Positions 10,268 through 21,783 of a DNA stretch of 64,000 nt are shown in pieces. Position 1 is the first letter of the stretch. Every line of letters begins with the position of its first letter. Source of the DNA: Earliella scabrosa (taxonomy: Eukaryota; Basidiomycota; Agaricomycetes; Polyporales; Polyporaceae); contig JABYQQ010000005.1 in assembly GCA_022605405.1 (NCBI GenBank), positions 1,426,001 through 1,490,000 on the forward strand. The letters are read 5' to 3'. Both the position numbers and the translations under genes were made by a program. The notes beneath the pieces are model-generated. The model was not told where the DNA came from, did not search any database, and saw only the letters and a list, made by a program, of their open reading frames with translations.

Positions 10268-11518
10268 ATGCGCATCCTTGTCCTGTCCTTGTTGTCGGTG
10301 GCGTCAACGGTGCTCGCCAATCCTGCCATCACGACCAGGTGCTCCACGGTTCATGCGTGTGTTACGATGCTGTCTGATCACCCTGCTACAGGTCATGCGG
10401 GACAACAATCACAGACGAAAAGATCCTTGCACATGAGACTCACTTCAAGGCGAACGTTGTCAAGACCAACGCCACTGCTGCTACGGCCATTGTCAATGTA
10501 TACTGGCACGTTATTAGCCAAGTATGGTCATACGTCTTGAAGAGTTGCCGCGCTATTACTGATCCATATCTCGTAGGACTCCACCCTCCAGGGCGGTAAC
10601 ATTCCGTGCGTGATGGATCGCTACCCGCCAAAGCGTCATCTCACAAGTGGCGATTTCTCGACAGTGACTCGATGATCGCAGATCAGATCACTGTCATGAA
10701 CCAGGACTATGCCTCAGCCGGTCTGCAATTCGTACTGAAGAATACCTCTCGCATAACGAACTGGAACTGGTTCAACCAGGTCGGGCCCAGCTCGTCTTAC
10801 CAGACACAAATGAAACAGCAAGTGAGTATAGCACAATCGTACTCCGGGATGCCCGCGATCTCATCGCGGCACTCGTCAGCTCCGGCAAGGAGGCGCAGCT
10901 GATCTCAACGTCTACACTGTGGGGTGAGCATCAACAATCGACAGTGGCTATGCAACTCCCTTATCTCGTGTTGCGCCCATGCAGATTCACCAGCGGTGCC
11001 GACGCAGGTTTGCTCGGCTATTCCACATTTCCGGCCGACTATGCAAGCAACTCGAAAGATGACGGCACCGTAATTCTGTTCTCGTCGCTACCGGGAGGCA
11101 GTACCGTCAACTTCAATGAGGGCAAGGTGGGTCTCGGTCGGCCAGAGGATGCCTCCGATCAGTGCTCATGCGGTATCCCCGCTTGTAGACGTTGACTCAC
11201 GAAGCGGGTCACTGGGTCGGCCTCTACCACACCTTCCAAGGCGGATGCTACGGCGTCGGCGACCAGGTAGACGATACCCCACAGGAAGCTTCTCCTGCTA
11301 GCGGGTGCCCGATCGGCCGGGACACCTGCACTAGCGCAGGTGTCGACCCGATCCACAACTACATGGACTACTCTGATGACAGGCGAGTGCCCGTTGTTTG
11401 GGTCCGCGGTTCGTAGCTAGACTGACAGATTGACTGCAGCTGCATGACAGAATTCACGCCCGGACAGGTCGCCCGCATGCGGGATCAGTTGCGGACGTAC
11501 CGGGGAATCAGCATCTGA
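10268..11518 (+). CDS. Secreted M43-family zinc metalloprotease (copy A)
   Basis: Eight exons: 10268-10338, 10392-10521, 10577-10605, 10665-10821, 10880-10923, 10985-11126, 11189-11382 and 11440-11518, 281 aa. A signal peptide [17 protein letters not shown] is followed by a short propeptide-like region and the catalytic domain. The zinc site [18 protein letters not shown] is the HExxHxxGxxH of M43 (pappalysin-like) fungal extracellular proteases, and the Met-turn is NYMDYSDD. Paired cysteines follow ([15 protein letters not shown]). The last intron (11383-11439) begins with GC instead of GT; no GT donor in phase exists there. It is a tandem paralogue of the gene at 12239, with three extra introns. 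It should degrade extracellular protein. Confidence 0.9.
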
Positions 11519-12238
11519 GCAGCGCCGGCGCGGCGACGCTCCCGAGGATTGCATCTTGCATGCGGTTTCTAGCTCATGTCCATTCGGTTAGGTACGATAA
11601 GGCCGGCGGCATATCCAATAGAGGCATTGTTGTTACCGCTCTACAGCAGCCCACCGATGCGCGCCAACCGAGATAACCGCACATCGTGGAGTCCGTGATA
11701 CATTCGAAGGCTCCGGCGACACGCTGCCCATTCATCGCAACGGAGGAGTGGTTCGCAGCGATCAGGCGGTCATACGGAAGTCGTGCTTGGCATCAGGCCT
11801 TCCTTCGTTGGTCTATCTATCCTCCTACCGCCAGGTAAACAGTACAACCGGTTTGTGGAGTAAGTTCTCGTTCTCAGTATGGATCAAAGCGCGTGGCCAT
11901 CGGGACGGGCGGTCGTCATGTGTCCCGCCTCAGGTCGCTTACCGTGGTCGTCCGACAGATTTGTGGAACGGACTCGCCTTCCGACAATCTGTTGCGGGAT
12001 TCTTGTTGCATGTGGACCAAGGTCGGTGCATGCTTCTTCTCCGTGATAACTGTCGCGAGCAGCGTCAGATGCGGCGTGTCGCCATCGGCAGCGCCAACAG
12101 TAACGCCTCTGGCAACGCAGTATAAAAAGTGGGCGAGCTGCACGGTCTCTCTCCAACGACACCGTACACTCTCGGTTCGTCATCGTCAGAGCCAGCGACA
12201 GCTTCAGCTTTCAGAACCTCGCACTCGCCTTCGCCGAC
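11519..12238. other. Intergenic region with promoter of metalloprotease B
   Basis: No coding feature supported. The final 120 bp hold a strong TATA box (listed separately) and a CT-rich leader. Confidence 0.5.
12121..12128 (+). promoter_or_regulatory. TATA box of metalloprotease B
   Basis: TATAAAAA lies 118 bp upstream of the ATG at 12239, in the right place for a core promoter with a short 5' leader. It is a much better TATA than any in front of copy A. Confidence 0.65.
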
Positions 12239-13351
12239 ATGTTCAGGTCTGCTGCTCTCGCTCTCCTCGTCTCCGCGTCCGTCGTCTTCGGTTCGCCCGC
12301 CTTCAACCGTACGACGCCTGGCAGGTACGCTCGACATTATCCCGCTCCAAGGCCATCGTTCATCGTTGCTGACTTCTGCGCCTCGTAGGGGATGCGCGAC
12401 CACGATCTCTGACGAAGAGTTCGCTGCGAAGGAGGCCCACTTCCTCGCCCACCAGGTTGCCAAGCCCGCCTCCTTGGTGGAGACCGCGGCGGCTGCGACG
12501 ATCTCCGTGTACTGGCACGTCGTCACCAGGAGTACCGCCCTCAGCGGGGGTAACATTCCGTACGTAACCTACGTTTGAGATAGTCTCATGAAAGTCATTG
12601 ACGTCCCCATCAGTGACTCCCAGATTGCGGCCCAGATCGATGTCCTCAACGAGGACTACGAGCCCTCTGGCATCACATTCGTTCTTGCTAACACCACCCG
12701 CACCACCAACTCCCAGTGGTTCACCAGTGCCGGCCCCGGCAACTCGCTCCAGACTGCCATGAAGCGCGCCCTCCGCCAGGGTACCGCTGCCGATCTCAAC
12801 GTCTACAGCGTCGGCTTCCAGTCCTCCTCTACCAGCGGCCTCCTCGGCTACGCGACCTTCCCCTCAGACTACAGCCGCAACCCGACCGACGATGGTGTTG
12901 TCATCCTTTACTCCAGCATCCCCGGCGGGACCGCTGCACCCTACAACCTTGGCAGGGTACGTTCGCGTGCAGGGCGTCGCAGTAAATGGAGAGCCTGACG
13001 CGCAGTTCCTCTTTCTAGACCCTCACCCATGAGGCTGGTCACTGGTTCGGTCTCTACCACACCTTCCAGGGCGGCTGCAGCGGCTCCGGCGACAGCGTTG
13101 CGGACACCCCCGCGGAGAGCGAGCCCGCGTACGGTTGCCCCGTCGGCCGCGACACATGCCCCAGCGCCGGTGTTGACCCCATCCGCAACTACATGGACTA
13201 CACCGACGATGAGTACGTGCATTCATCTCAGCGTTGTACGCACAGATAGCTGACGAACTTCTTTGCTCACAGCTGCATGACCAACTTCACCCCCGGCCAG
13301 GCCGACCGCATGGCTGCTCAGCTCCGCACCTACCGCGGTGTCTCGATCTAA
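12239..13351 (+). CDS. Secreted M43-family zinc metalloprotease (copy B)
   Basis: Five exons: 12239-12324, 12389-12559, 12614-12956, 13019-13212 and 13273-13351, 290 aa. Signal peptide [20 protein letters not shown]; zinc site [18 protein letters not shown]; Met-turn NYMDYTDD; conserved cysteines GCPVGRDTC and CMTNF. Secreted endopeptidase of family M43. Compared with copy A it lacks three introns (after VYWHV, inside MKRALRQ, and before the SGLLGY stretch), while the other four sit at identical positions and phases. Codons are strongly C-ending (CTC, ACC, AAC, GGC) and the TATA box is strong, both pointing to high expression. That copy B is the major product is inference. Confidence 0.92.
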
Positions 13352-14150
13352 GCATTAGCACTGGGCGCGTTTGCGAGCTGAATGTATACATATGTACTTC
13401 ATGATCGGCAGGGTCTGTACGCATATGTATTTGTACCAACACATTGGGGGCGAACAATAGGATGCACGTTGGAGCCACTCATACCCTCGTGTTCGCAAGT
13501 TGGCCACCGTCGACTCAGCCTAAGTATTACTTACATATGCTCTACCACATGGATGGTTAACCCACGATCTTGAGTCGGATGCGATTACCGCAAAGCAATC
13601 AGTGTCCAACACCGCTTATATGCGGAACATTTATTCAAATTGCATAGGCCGCCGCGGGGCCGATTACGTGTCTTTTACATTCCTTCACTTCAAGCTCATC
13701 ATAATAGAAATCATGAGGAACACATGGAGGCTCATTTGGAACTAAGATCGTATTTTCTTCAACTCTACTACTAGTACTAGTACCGTTATCGTTCGGTACG
13801 AATGAGAGCCTGTACCTGCCATTGATATAAAACGAAGATACAGGCTTCCAATCTGCAGTCAGGCATCGTTTGCCGTCCTGCAGACCCCCTCAAGCCAAGG
13901 AAGGTTCCTCAGTCTGAGCTTTGTACATAGCAACTTCGCCCGGTTAAGAGGTCACTGCAGTGGTCCACTGCAGCAGACCAAGAATGGCACCTTAAGCGCC
14001 TATGCAGGCCCGTGGGCAACAGGACCCCGGATCCTTGGTCTCAGCCCCAGGACACCGCACTGATCATTGTGCGTCACTATTACCGCTAAGGTTGACGCAC
14101 CCTCGTCCAAACCATATCCTTCGTCCCCGCCGTCGCAGTTCCAGCTGGTC
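13352..14150. other. Intergenic spacer
   Basis: No gene supported. It contains a perfect 9-bp inverted repeat, CTGCAGTGG-T-CCACTGCAG, at 13955-13973, and an AT-richer stretch near 13640-13840 that should hold the 3' end of metalloprotease B. LSM8 begins at 14151. Confidence 0.45.
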
Positions 14151-14677
14151 ATGGCTGGTCTTCAACCATATGTTGACCGTACGTCTGATTTGATATGCTG
14201 GAGGTCTAAGCTCATCGTTCGTCGCGCCACAGACCGTGTTCTCCTCATCCTCCAGGACGGCCGAGCAATTGTGGTGCGTATTCGACCGACGCAACTTGCC
14301 CTACCGCTGACGACTCGTCTCTCCTCGTTGATCCCGCTCTGGCAATTGCAACTTGGACCCGGACTTGTAGGGCGTGATGGCGGGGTACGACCAAAAGTCC
14401 AACGTCGTACTGTCGGACAGCAAGGAGCGCGTCTACAGTATGGAGGAAGGAGTGGAGGAAATCCCGTTAGGACTTTACCTCGTAAAAGGTGACCAGATGT
14501 ACGTGTTTCACATCCATCTATTTTCAGTGCTGCTCTACCATCCCATTCCCAAGATCCTTGCGCGCGTCGCTAATGGTGTTCTATAGCGTGCTCATTGGAG
14601 AGCTGGATGAAGCGGCTGATAGAGCAGTTGATCTGTCGACCATACGCGCCGAACCGTTGCCACCTATACGATATTAG
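14151..14677 (+). CDS. lsm8: LSM8, U6 snRNA-associated Sm-like protein
   Basis: Four exons: 14151-14178, 14233-14273, 14371-14498 and 14587-14677, 95 aa, the normal size. The spliced protein starts MAGLQPYVDHRVLLILQDGR and has the Sm1 motif (VLLILQDGRAIVGVMAGYDQ, then NVVLSDS) and Sm2 motif (GLYLVKGDQIVLIGELD), ending in IRAEPLPPIRY, close to the LSM8-specific DLG-NIRAEPL ending. LSM8 is the subunit that makes the LSM2-8 ring nuclear and binds the 3' end of U6 snRNA for splicing. The assignment is firm because all four exons join in phase and reproduce the family. Confidence 0.95.
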
Positions 14678-15150
14678 CCTTCGGCGGTCATCGTCTCATC
14701 CAGGGGCCTTGCGGCCCGTTTGCCCAATCGAGGCGTACATCCTGACGTCCGACGCGCCGCCACCGACGACGGAGCTGCATCCAGTACAAGCTTGTCTACT
14801 CCCCTGTGTCCTTCCACAGACCACGGAATGTTTGGCTTGTGCATGATGCTCGCGTTAGGCGTTGACTCCAAACGTCGAGCCCGAAGTTGTCGCTCCCGCG
14901 CAAACCCACGATCGCGTTAGTATGTAATGCTACCTCGCCATGTAGTATGATGAGTTGTTCTGGATAGATCAATATGCATGACATAGACATCGCAGACCAA
15001 GTCTGAGACGTGAAAGAGTTATTTCGTCTTTGAGAAGGCAATCCAGAAAGAGGATAGGCGTCCGTTGTTTTCATTGCATACGGAAGACGTACATGAAGTC
15101 GCGATCGCTATGGCGCATCGACATCTGAATCACAGGTAGTATCGAGGGTA
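14678..15150. other. Intergenic, convergent 3' ends
   Basis: Lies between convergent LSM8 (+) and RRP8 (-). No ORF with recognisable features and no RNA gene seen. Confidence 0.5.
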
Positions 15151-16649
15151 CTACCGTCGCTTATACTCGCACGGCTTCAATATGCTCCCCCGCGACAAGA
15201 GCTTCTCCCAGTCCTTGTCACCTTTAGGCTTGCGAGGAACCTTCTTGAAGTCGAATAGAGTAAAATGCGTGTTCCGCTCGTCCTGCGCGTGTGCGTCATT
15301 AAATAGGCAAGATAGCGAGAGATGGAAACCCACCTTGGCCTTGAGCTTGAACCCAAACGACGAAACAAACGATACAAACTCTTCGACATTCCCAAAACGG
15401 CTGGTCACCTCAGCTATCTTGAACTCACCTCTGCGAAGAGTTCAAGTTTAGCTCGTGATCATAACCATTGTGCTTACTCACCCTGGCCGTAGTACGCGCC
15501 ATGCCTCACGGATGCAGCCTGGCCAGTTGATTCCCATGAGGCTCAAGGCACAGACGACGACATCAACGACTTGACCCTCGCCCTCGCCGATCTGCGACCC
15601 GGTACGATTTTCGGATCCAGGTAGAGGAACATGCGTGCATGTATCTGCTTCCACCACGTATGCGCCATCGGAAATGAGGTCGAAAGACAGGACGTTCATC
15701 CCTATAGGAACCAGAGCGCGAGCAAGGGCGGCATCTCCACAGCCCAGATCTGCGATGACAGTCTTCGCAGGGTACGAGGAAAGGGTGGAGATGTAATGCG
15801 AGACGGGATTCGTGGGCCAAGACTCGACTTGATGCCGGAAACCGGTGTGATACTGCACAAACGCTATTGAGTAGGGGTGTTGTGAGGCATGGTTTAGGGA
15901 CCTACGTCGGCGAAAACTGCAGGGTCTTCTTTCATCAGTTCGTGCGCTGTTGCACTGTCCGATTTGTACAGCGTCTCATTGATCCATCTGGGCAGTGCAA
16001 AATTCGTTGATCAAGTAACATCACGATATGGTTGGGAGGCATACCTGAACCGCGCGCCATCAAGGCTTTTCTTCATATTCGCCTGCAAGGCGGTAAGTCC
16101 TTGTGAATCCTTGCCCTTCGTCTGTCCAGACGACTTGGAATTAGGGGTGTTGGCTGCTGCTGGAGGAGGGGCATCTTCGTGCGTCGAACCAACGTCCGAC
16201 CGAGCATCGACAGACTCCACACGCTTCTGCTTCTGCTTTTTCTTCCCCTTCGGAGATGTGTCCGTCCTCTGCTGAGACTTTTGGGGTGAAGAGTCCTTCT
16301 GTTTGCTCCCACTCCGCTCTTGAGAGATGGTCCTGTGCGCCTTCTTCTCCACCTGCCGTCCCCTCTCAGCGAGATTGCTCTTTCCCCCTTCCTCCGCCTT
16401 TCGCTTTCCCTTCTTCTGCTTTCCCTCGCGCTTCTTCTTGGTGGCTGGCCCAGAATCCTCGCCCTCCAGCGCACTCACTCCTTCACCCAGGCTACGCATC
16501 AACTTCTCGATGTTTTTCTGCGCCGCATGGATCCGCTGGGCTTCGTCCACATCTTCGGTGTCCTTCGCTGTGGGTCGTTTGCGCTTCTTGCTTGCTTGAG
16601 AAACCGGCGCAGAGGGTACGCTCCAGCCCGGAACCTCAAAGAGTGACAT
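15151..16649 (-). CDS. rrp8: Ribosomal RNA-processing protein 8 (25S rRNA m1A methyltransferase)
   Basis: Exons are 16045-16649, 15906-15987, 15482-15852 and 15151-15430, 445 aa. The first 200 residues are Lys/Ser/Glu-rich and nucleolar-like (KKRKR, GKQKKGKRKAEE). The conserved part begins LDGARFRWINETLYKSDS, continues YHTGFRHQVESWPTNPV, and has the SAM-binding motif I VIADLGCGDAALA, the VVVCALSLMGINW motif and LRPGGEFKIAEVTSRF, all typical of Rrp8. The enzyme methylates an adenine of the large-subunit rRNA in the nucleolus and is needed for early pre-rRNA cleavage. It ends in a basic tail, CEYKRR. The gene is divergent from a P-loop ATPase gene, with 279 bp between starts. Confidence 0.95.
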
Positions 16650-16928
16650 GACTACGAGCTTCGTAAGATGACTGTACTGGAGGCAGAAGCAGAAGGAGAA
16701 GTCAAAGCTCAGCCGCAAAACTCGGAAGACTCTCACAGACGCGCCGGGGTCATGTGATTGATAACTACGCGACGCGTCGCGCCGTCGCCATAACCGTCAC
16801 CGTGGCGTCGCCGAGTCTTGTCCATTGTCGGACGCGTCAAAGGTCATTCTTTCCTGTCTGCCATCTTGGCGAACAAGACATCCATCCCCTAATATCTCAT
16901 CTCCAACACACGTATCTTCCGCTTCAGT
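16650..16928. promoter_or_regulatory. Divergent promoter, RRP8 / HerA-like ATPase 1, with two ACGCGT boxes
   Basis: Two ACGCGT motifs (16772-16777 and 16832-16837) lie between the two start codons. ACGCGT is the MluI cell-cycle box bound by MBF in ascomycetes. Chance occurrence is possible in GC-rich DNA, so the regulatory reading is tentative. Confidence 0.4.
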
Positions 16929-18969
16929 ATGACGCTCACGAGAGGGTCGGCCTCGTCTACTGGGACATCCACAACCGTGCCCGGGCCACCACAGACCGGA
17001 CGCGGTGTCATGACACGCAAGATGTCAAAACTCGCGGCCGTATCCCAACCACCCATTCATCACGTCAAAGTTGAGGAGCAGGAGACCAGTGTCGCACTAC
17101 TCGCGCCTGCGACCGCCGCAGAACCCGTTCCTGAGAAGGCTGAGCCACCCAATGAACCCCCGGAGTGGTACGATCATGCTAATGAGGTGAGTCCTTGAGG
17201 TTGTTAGTCGTGCAAGTTCATACTTCTCAACCGTGTTGATGCAGGAGCTGGATTTGCTCTGCGACGCCATCGACGCAAATGCTGATATCAGCATTATGGA
17301 AGACCACGAACTCAAGACCGCTCCCATCTTCACTCGAGAAGCGTATCTGCATACCGACTTCCCAGAAGAGTCTTCTCAATATGGCGTTTTGGGACGCGTC
17401 CTTTCAATCTAGTAAGTTCTTCGATTAATTTCAAGGCAGCGTATCTGAGGCCCTCTAGTGACCCGACAGGGGTCCGAATTCCGGAGGAGCCTCGACTGTA
17501 CATCAACACGGTATGTCCTACCAATTATATCACCATGCTGTACGCTCACTTGCGTAATAGAACGCTCCCTTCTCCGCGATGGTATGTGGGGTGCAAGGTT
17601 CCGGCAAGTCTCATACGGTGTCAGTTATGCTGGAGAACATGTTCCTGCCCAACGTTCCCAGCATCGGTTCGTGTAAGAAGGCACTTTCTGGTCTGGTTCT
17701 GCACTTCAGCGAGGGCGGGCCTGGCGCTCGCCCATGCGAAGCGGCCTGGGTAGCTTGCGCTAAAGCGGCCGACACGTCCACACCATCGGTACGCGTATAC
17801 GTTTCAAAGTCCTCCTTGGCCACCATGAAACAGGTATACTCGCCGCTCGGAGACAAAGTGTCCGTCCGTTCTCTACGATTCTCCGAGTCGGAACTTGATG
17901 CGCAAGCCATCTTGTCGATGATGGCAATTGGTTCCTCTGACTCTGCGCCATTGTATATGCAATCTCTATTGGTCCGTCCATTCCCATCACTGTGTCAGAT
18001 GTATGCTGACTGCTGACTACCAGTCCATCTTGCGAGACCTTGGCGAGAACTTCACATACGATACTTTCCTCGCACAGGTTGAGAAGGCTAAGAGGGATAT
18101 GAACCCTAATCAGAGGGGTAGCCTCAACCAGCGTCTTGCGCTATTGGCATCGTTCGTCGACTCCGCCAAGACGCGCAAGGGTCCACTCTTTAAAGAGGGT
18201 CGTATCACGATCGTCGACCTCTCCGACCCATTCATTGATCCCAGCAGCGCTTGTTCGTTATTTGAGATCGTCACTCGACTCTTCACCAGAGCGGAACTCA
18301 GCACGGGGAAAGTCTTGGTTGTCGACGAAGCGCACAAGGTTTGCTCGCTTCGTTCAGTGTTTGACTAGACACTCACAAGCTCGTGACCCCAGTACCTCTC
18401 TGCACAACAAGGCGATTCCGGTCTGACCAAAGCATTGACATCTCTCATCCGACAGCAACGGCATCTTGCTATGCGGGTTATCCTGAGCACGCAAGGCGAG
18501 TCCTGTCGCACAATCCTCTCCCTACTCACACGCCCTGACTTGGATGTCTTGGACAGAGCCGACTGCTGTACCGCCCGTGTTGATCGACCTTTGCAGTATT
18601 GCAATCTTCCATAGATTCTCATCACCTGCTTGGTGGGACGCGGTGGCAAGACGTGTATGCGCTGACGTCTCAAGTAGCGAAGGGTTTGGGCATGTGGTCA
18701 AGCTCAAGGTGAGACTGCCACGTATTTCTGGTCTGGTCAGCCTATGCTCACTCTGACGTTACCAGACTGGACAAGCACTTGTGCTCTGCCCGAGCGGCCT
18801 CGGACTATTCGCTACAACTCCCTCGAAGAAGACAACCGCGAAGAGCCGCGCACCGCTAGCGCTGAAACTCGGGCAATTCGGCCAGCGTTATATGCTGGTG
18901 AAAACCAGACAACGCATTACCATGGATGGCGGCGCGTCGATATTGGCTCTCGACGGCGCACAAGGATAG
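16929..18969 (+). CDS. HerA/FtsK-like P-loop ATPase (paralogue 1)
   Basis: Eight exons: 16929-17186, 17245-17411, 17459-17510, 17561-17971, 18024-18338, 18393-18495, 18557-18708 and 18766-18969, 553 aa. After a low-complexity N-terminus (1-100) comes a single ATPase domain: Walker A GVQGSGKSHT (about 169-178), Walker B KVLVVDEAHKYL (about 392-403), then SLIRQQRHLAMRVILSTQEPT (about 418-438), which resembles the region following Walker B in HerA/VirD4/DUF87 proteins, and FHRFSSPAWWDAV. Such ATPases pump or unwind nucleic acid as rings; the role in fungi is unknown to me. The intron at 18496-18556 starts with GC and is conserved in paralogue 2. No nuclease (NurA-like) partner is seen nearby. 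The closing stretch, QRYMLVKTRQRITMDGG, is also shared. Confidence 0.82.
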
Positions 18970-19755
18970 CTTCCCGGTGGCCCCTCAGGTTTCTCTCGGC
19001 TCACGGCGGCTTCCGTGTTCTTGACTGGTCGCCGCTATTCCTTTACTTGCTCTACTTGTACCTAATACTCTAATGCACGCCTTCTTGCTGAAGATGATTG
19101 ATGCCAGGCCTGCGAATCCCGCGCAAAGTATAACCTCCGAAACCGGAGGTAAGTTACAGCTCCAATGCTGCGTTCCCTCCAACCAGAAGACAGACGTCAT
19201 CACTGTCGACCTAGTGTGCTGCGGCAAATGAGTGTTTCAGGGAGTCAACGATATTCAGGTGAGTGAAATGCCATCATCAGCCAACTGTTCAATCTTTTTG
19301 CAAGCGGCGACGTTCGCGGCAGAGTCCTTCCAGGTACCAAGCAGAACCATAAAAAACTCACGGTACGCCGCCTCCTTCGAGAATTCATGCTTTACTCCGC
19401 TCACGACGGTAGATAGGACATCTTTGCTCCTCGGGGTAGGTACGTATGCTTTTCTTGCAGCAAGATCTTCTTCAGTGATGCGTTGTCTGTCCAGTACTTA
19501 TTCTCCCGGAACAGCAAACATCCCTCGTTTCTACGGATGATGTCCTTCGAAGTAACTGGGATGCTCCATGCATTTTGTGCAGGATGCTGCAGCACGCAGT
19601 GATCGCGCGCTGGTCCCGTAGCACTCATCGCGAAGGGCAACGCTCATAAGCCAGCAACTGCCCTCCAACCTCCGCCATCCCCACCATCCCCGCCCATAGC
19701 GTCACATACGCCAAGTTCTCCCGCGACCGCGTCCTCCCACTATAGTCCGCACTCT
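18970..19755. other. Spacer between the two ATPase paralogues
   Basis: No supportable gene. The last 130 bp before 19756 encode an open, Pro/Ser-rich stretch in frame with paralogue 2 (HKPATALQPPPSPPSPP and following), so its true N-terminus may lie further upstream in an exon I could not close. Confidence 0.45.
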
Positions 19756-21783
19756 ATGGAAACCATCCACACGCCATCGTCAACCGAAGTCTCCGAGGTA
19801 CGCATGAGACTAATCAGGCTCGGTTCGACATTGTCCCACTAACTGGTCCTTGACCTAGGCTGGCTCGGACGGGACCAGGAGCTCATCTCCTTCGTCGACT
19901 TCGACTGTGGCAACGGTGAGTTTTCAGATTGTCACGTATTCATCGTTCCCTCAATGAGGCTTACGCGTGTCGCAGTCCGTCGCAGACTGTCGGGAGGCAA
20001 GTTCTCCGCTTCGCATACGAGTTCGGCATGTCCCTGATCAGTGTACAGGAATTGAGCCTCTTGAACTTCGACGCTCCCCTCGAGGATGCCACAGAAGAAC
20101 ACGAGATCATAACCGCTCCGCTCGTGACCAGGGAGGCCTACGCTGCTGTCACTTCAGCAGACAGGAAATCACAGTATGGCGTGTTGGGGAGCCTAACCGA
20201 GATACGGTACGTCAGTCTTCAGTTCAAGTTCAAGTTCATGTATCTTGGCGGTGCAAGCGCGTGCTGACTGGCTGACGACCGGCTATTAGGGAGAAGGATG
20301 ACCGTTACGTTCCTGAAGATCCACGCCTCTATGTCAACACGGTGGGTGCAAGTTATGAGAATGAATCAAGATGCCATAGCTAATGACCTTCCCTGTTGCC
20401 TTCAGAACGCGCCGTTCTCTGCGATCGTCTGCGGTCTGCAGGGTTCGGGGAAGTCGCATACTGTCTCAGTTCTTCTTGAGAACATGCTCATCTCGGGCTA
20501 CGAGGCCATCGGCCAGTCCTTAAAACCGCTCAGCGGGCTTGTCCTCCACTACGGAGAAGGCGGCTCTGGTGCCCGTCCCTGTGAGGCGGCGTGGGTCGGC
20601 TGCACCGACGTCTCCGGCGTCCGTCCACCTATAGTGAGGGTGTATGTTTCTCGTTCTTCATTCCAGACGATGCGCAAGGTCTACGCTCCCATGGGCGTCA
20701 CAGTTGAGCCGCTGCTCTTCTCCGAAAAGGAGCTCGACGCCGATGCCATTCTATCTATGATGGCTGTTGGATCGTCGGAAAATCCGCCTCTCTACATGCA
20801 GCGAGTCTTGGTGAGTCCTAGCACTATTCATACGCCGTGTGGGCCCTTACCTCTCTTCTGCATTCCAGACCATCCTGCGCGATTTGGGTGAGAAATTCAC
20901 CTATTCCAAGTTCGTGAACGCGATACAGAAGGCGAAGTCCGGATTCAACCCAATGCAAATAACCTCCCTCGAACAGCGCATGGTGCTGCTGAGCACATTT
21001 GTCGATCCCTCTGCCGACCACACAAAGTCGAGATTCCAGGAGGGGCAACTCACCGTCGTCGACCTGTCCGATCCATTCGTCGACTCCGCGAGTGCCTGTG
21101 CTCTCTTTGAAATCGTTACGCGCATGTTCGTCCGAGCGGAGGTGGGCACTGGGAAGGTCCTCGTGGTCGACGAGGCACACAAGGTGCGTGGCATCGTCCT
21201 TAGCTGCAGAACGTCTCCTAAGATGACCTGGTTAGTATCTGTCGACTCACAAGACCATGACCGGGCTCACCAAGGTGCTCACGTCTCTGATCCGCTTGCA
21301 ACGACATCTGGCTATGCGAGTCATCATCAGTACCCAAGGCAAGTTGTATGGCGTACTCCACGTGTACTGAACTGAAATGCCACCCTCAAATTGTAGAGCC
21401 TACAGCCTTGCCTCCGGTCCTGATCGACCTATGCAGCGTCGCCATACTCCATCGATTCTCCTCACCTGCCTGGTGGGACGCGATCGTGAAGCATGTCTCA
21501 GCCGACTTGACCGACGACGACGCATTTGATCACGTTGTGAAGCTGAAGGTGAGCCGTCCGCGTCAAACATGAGCCCGCGTGGACAAGCTCTCATTTCACA
21601 TGTTGGCAGACTGGCGAAGCGGTCATCCTGGCGCCATCTGGCCTTGGGAGATTCCCCTCAGCAGGGAAGGGGTTTTCGGGCGACGCGCAGTTGGCGCACT
21701 TTGGCCGGCGATACTTAATGGCTCGCACTCGGCGCCGTGTGACCACAGACGGAGGCGTGTCGAGGATGGTCGTCGATGTTTGA
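19756..21783 (+). CDS. HerA/FtsK-like P-loop ATPase (paralogue 2)
   Basis: Ten exons: 19756-19797, 19859-19915, 19976-19996, 20049-20206, 20290-20341, 20406-20810, 20869-21183, 21236-21338, 21397-21548 and 21610-21783, about 492 aa with the ATG chosen here. Walker A GLQGSGKSHT (about 120-129), Walker B KVLVVDEAHKYL (about 341-352), then IRLQRHLAMRVIISTQEPT and LHRFSSPAWWDAI. It aligns with paralogue 1 from the ELxLLxxDA stretch to the end, with most intron positions shared. Two introns start with GC: 19997-20048 and 21339-21396, the latter at the same site as in paralogue 1. The N-terminus is Ser/Thr/Pro-rich and its exact start is uncertain. Function unknown; probably a DNA- or RNA-handling motor ATPase. 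Confidence 0.8.

Noticed and set aside
12588..12613. ATG at 12588 as a separate gene start
   Set aside because: It lies inside an intron of metalloprotease B; comparison with copy A shows the acceptor at 12613 and continuous NIPDS sequence.
13955..13973. Perfect 9-bp inverted repeat CTGCAGTGG-T-CCACTGCAG
   Set aside because: One-base loop and no poly-T or gene context; too short to call a terminator or RNA, so noted only.
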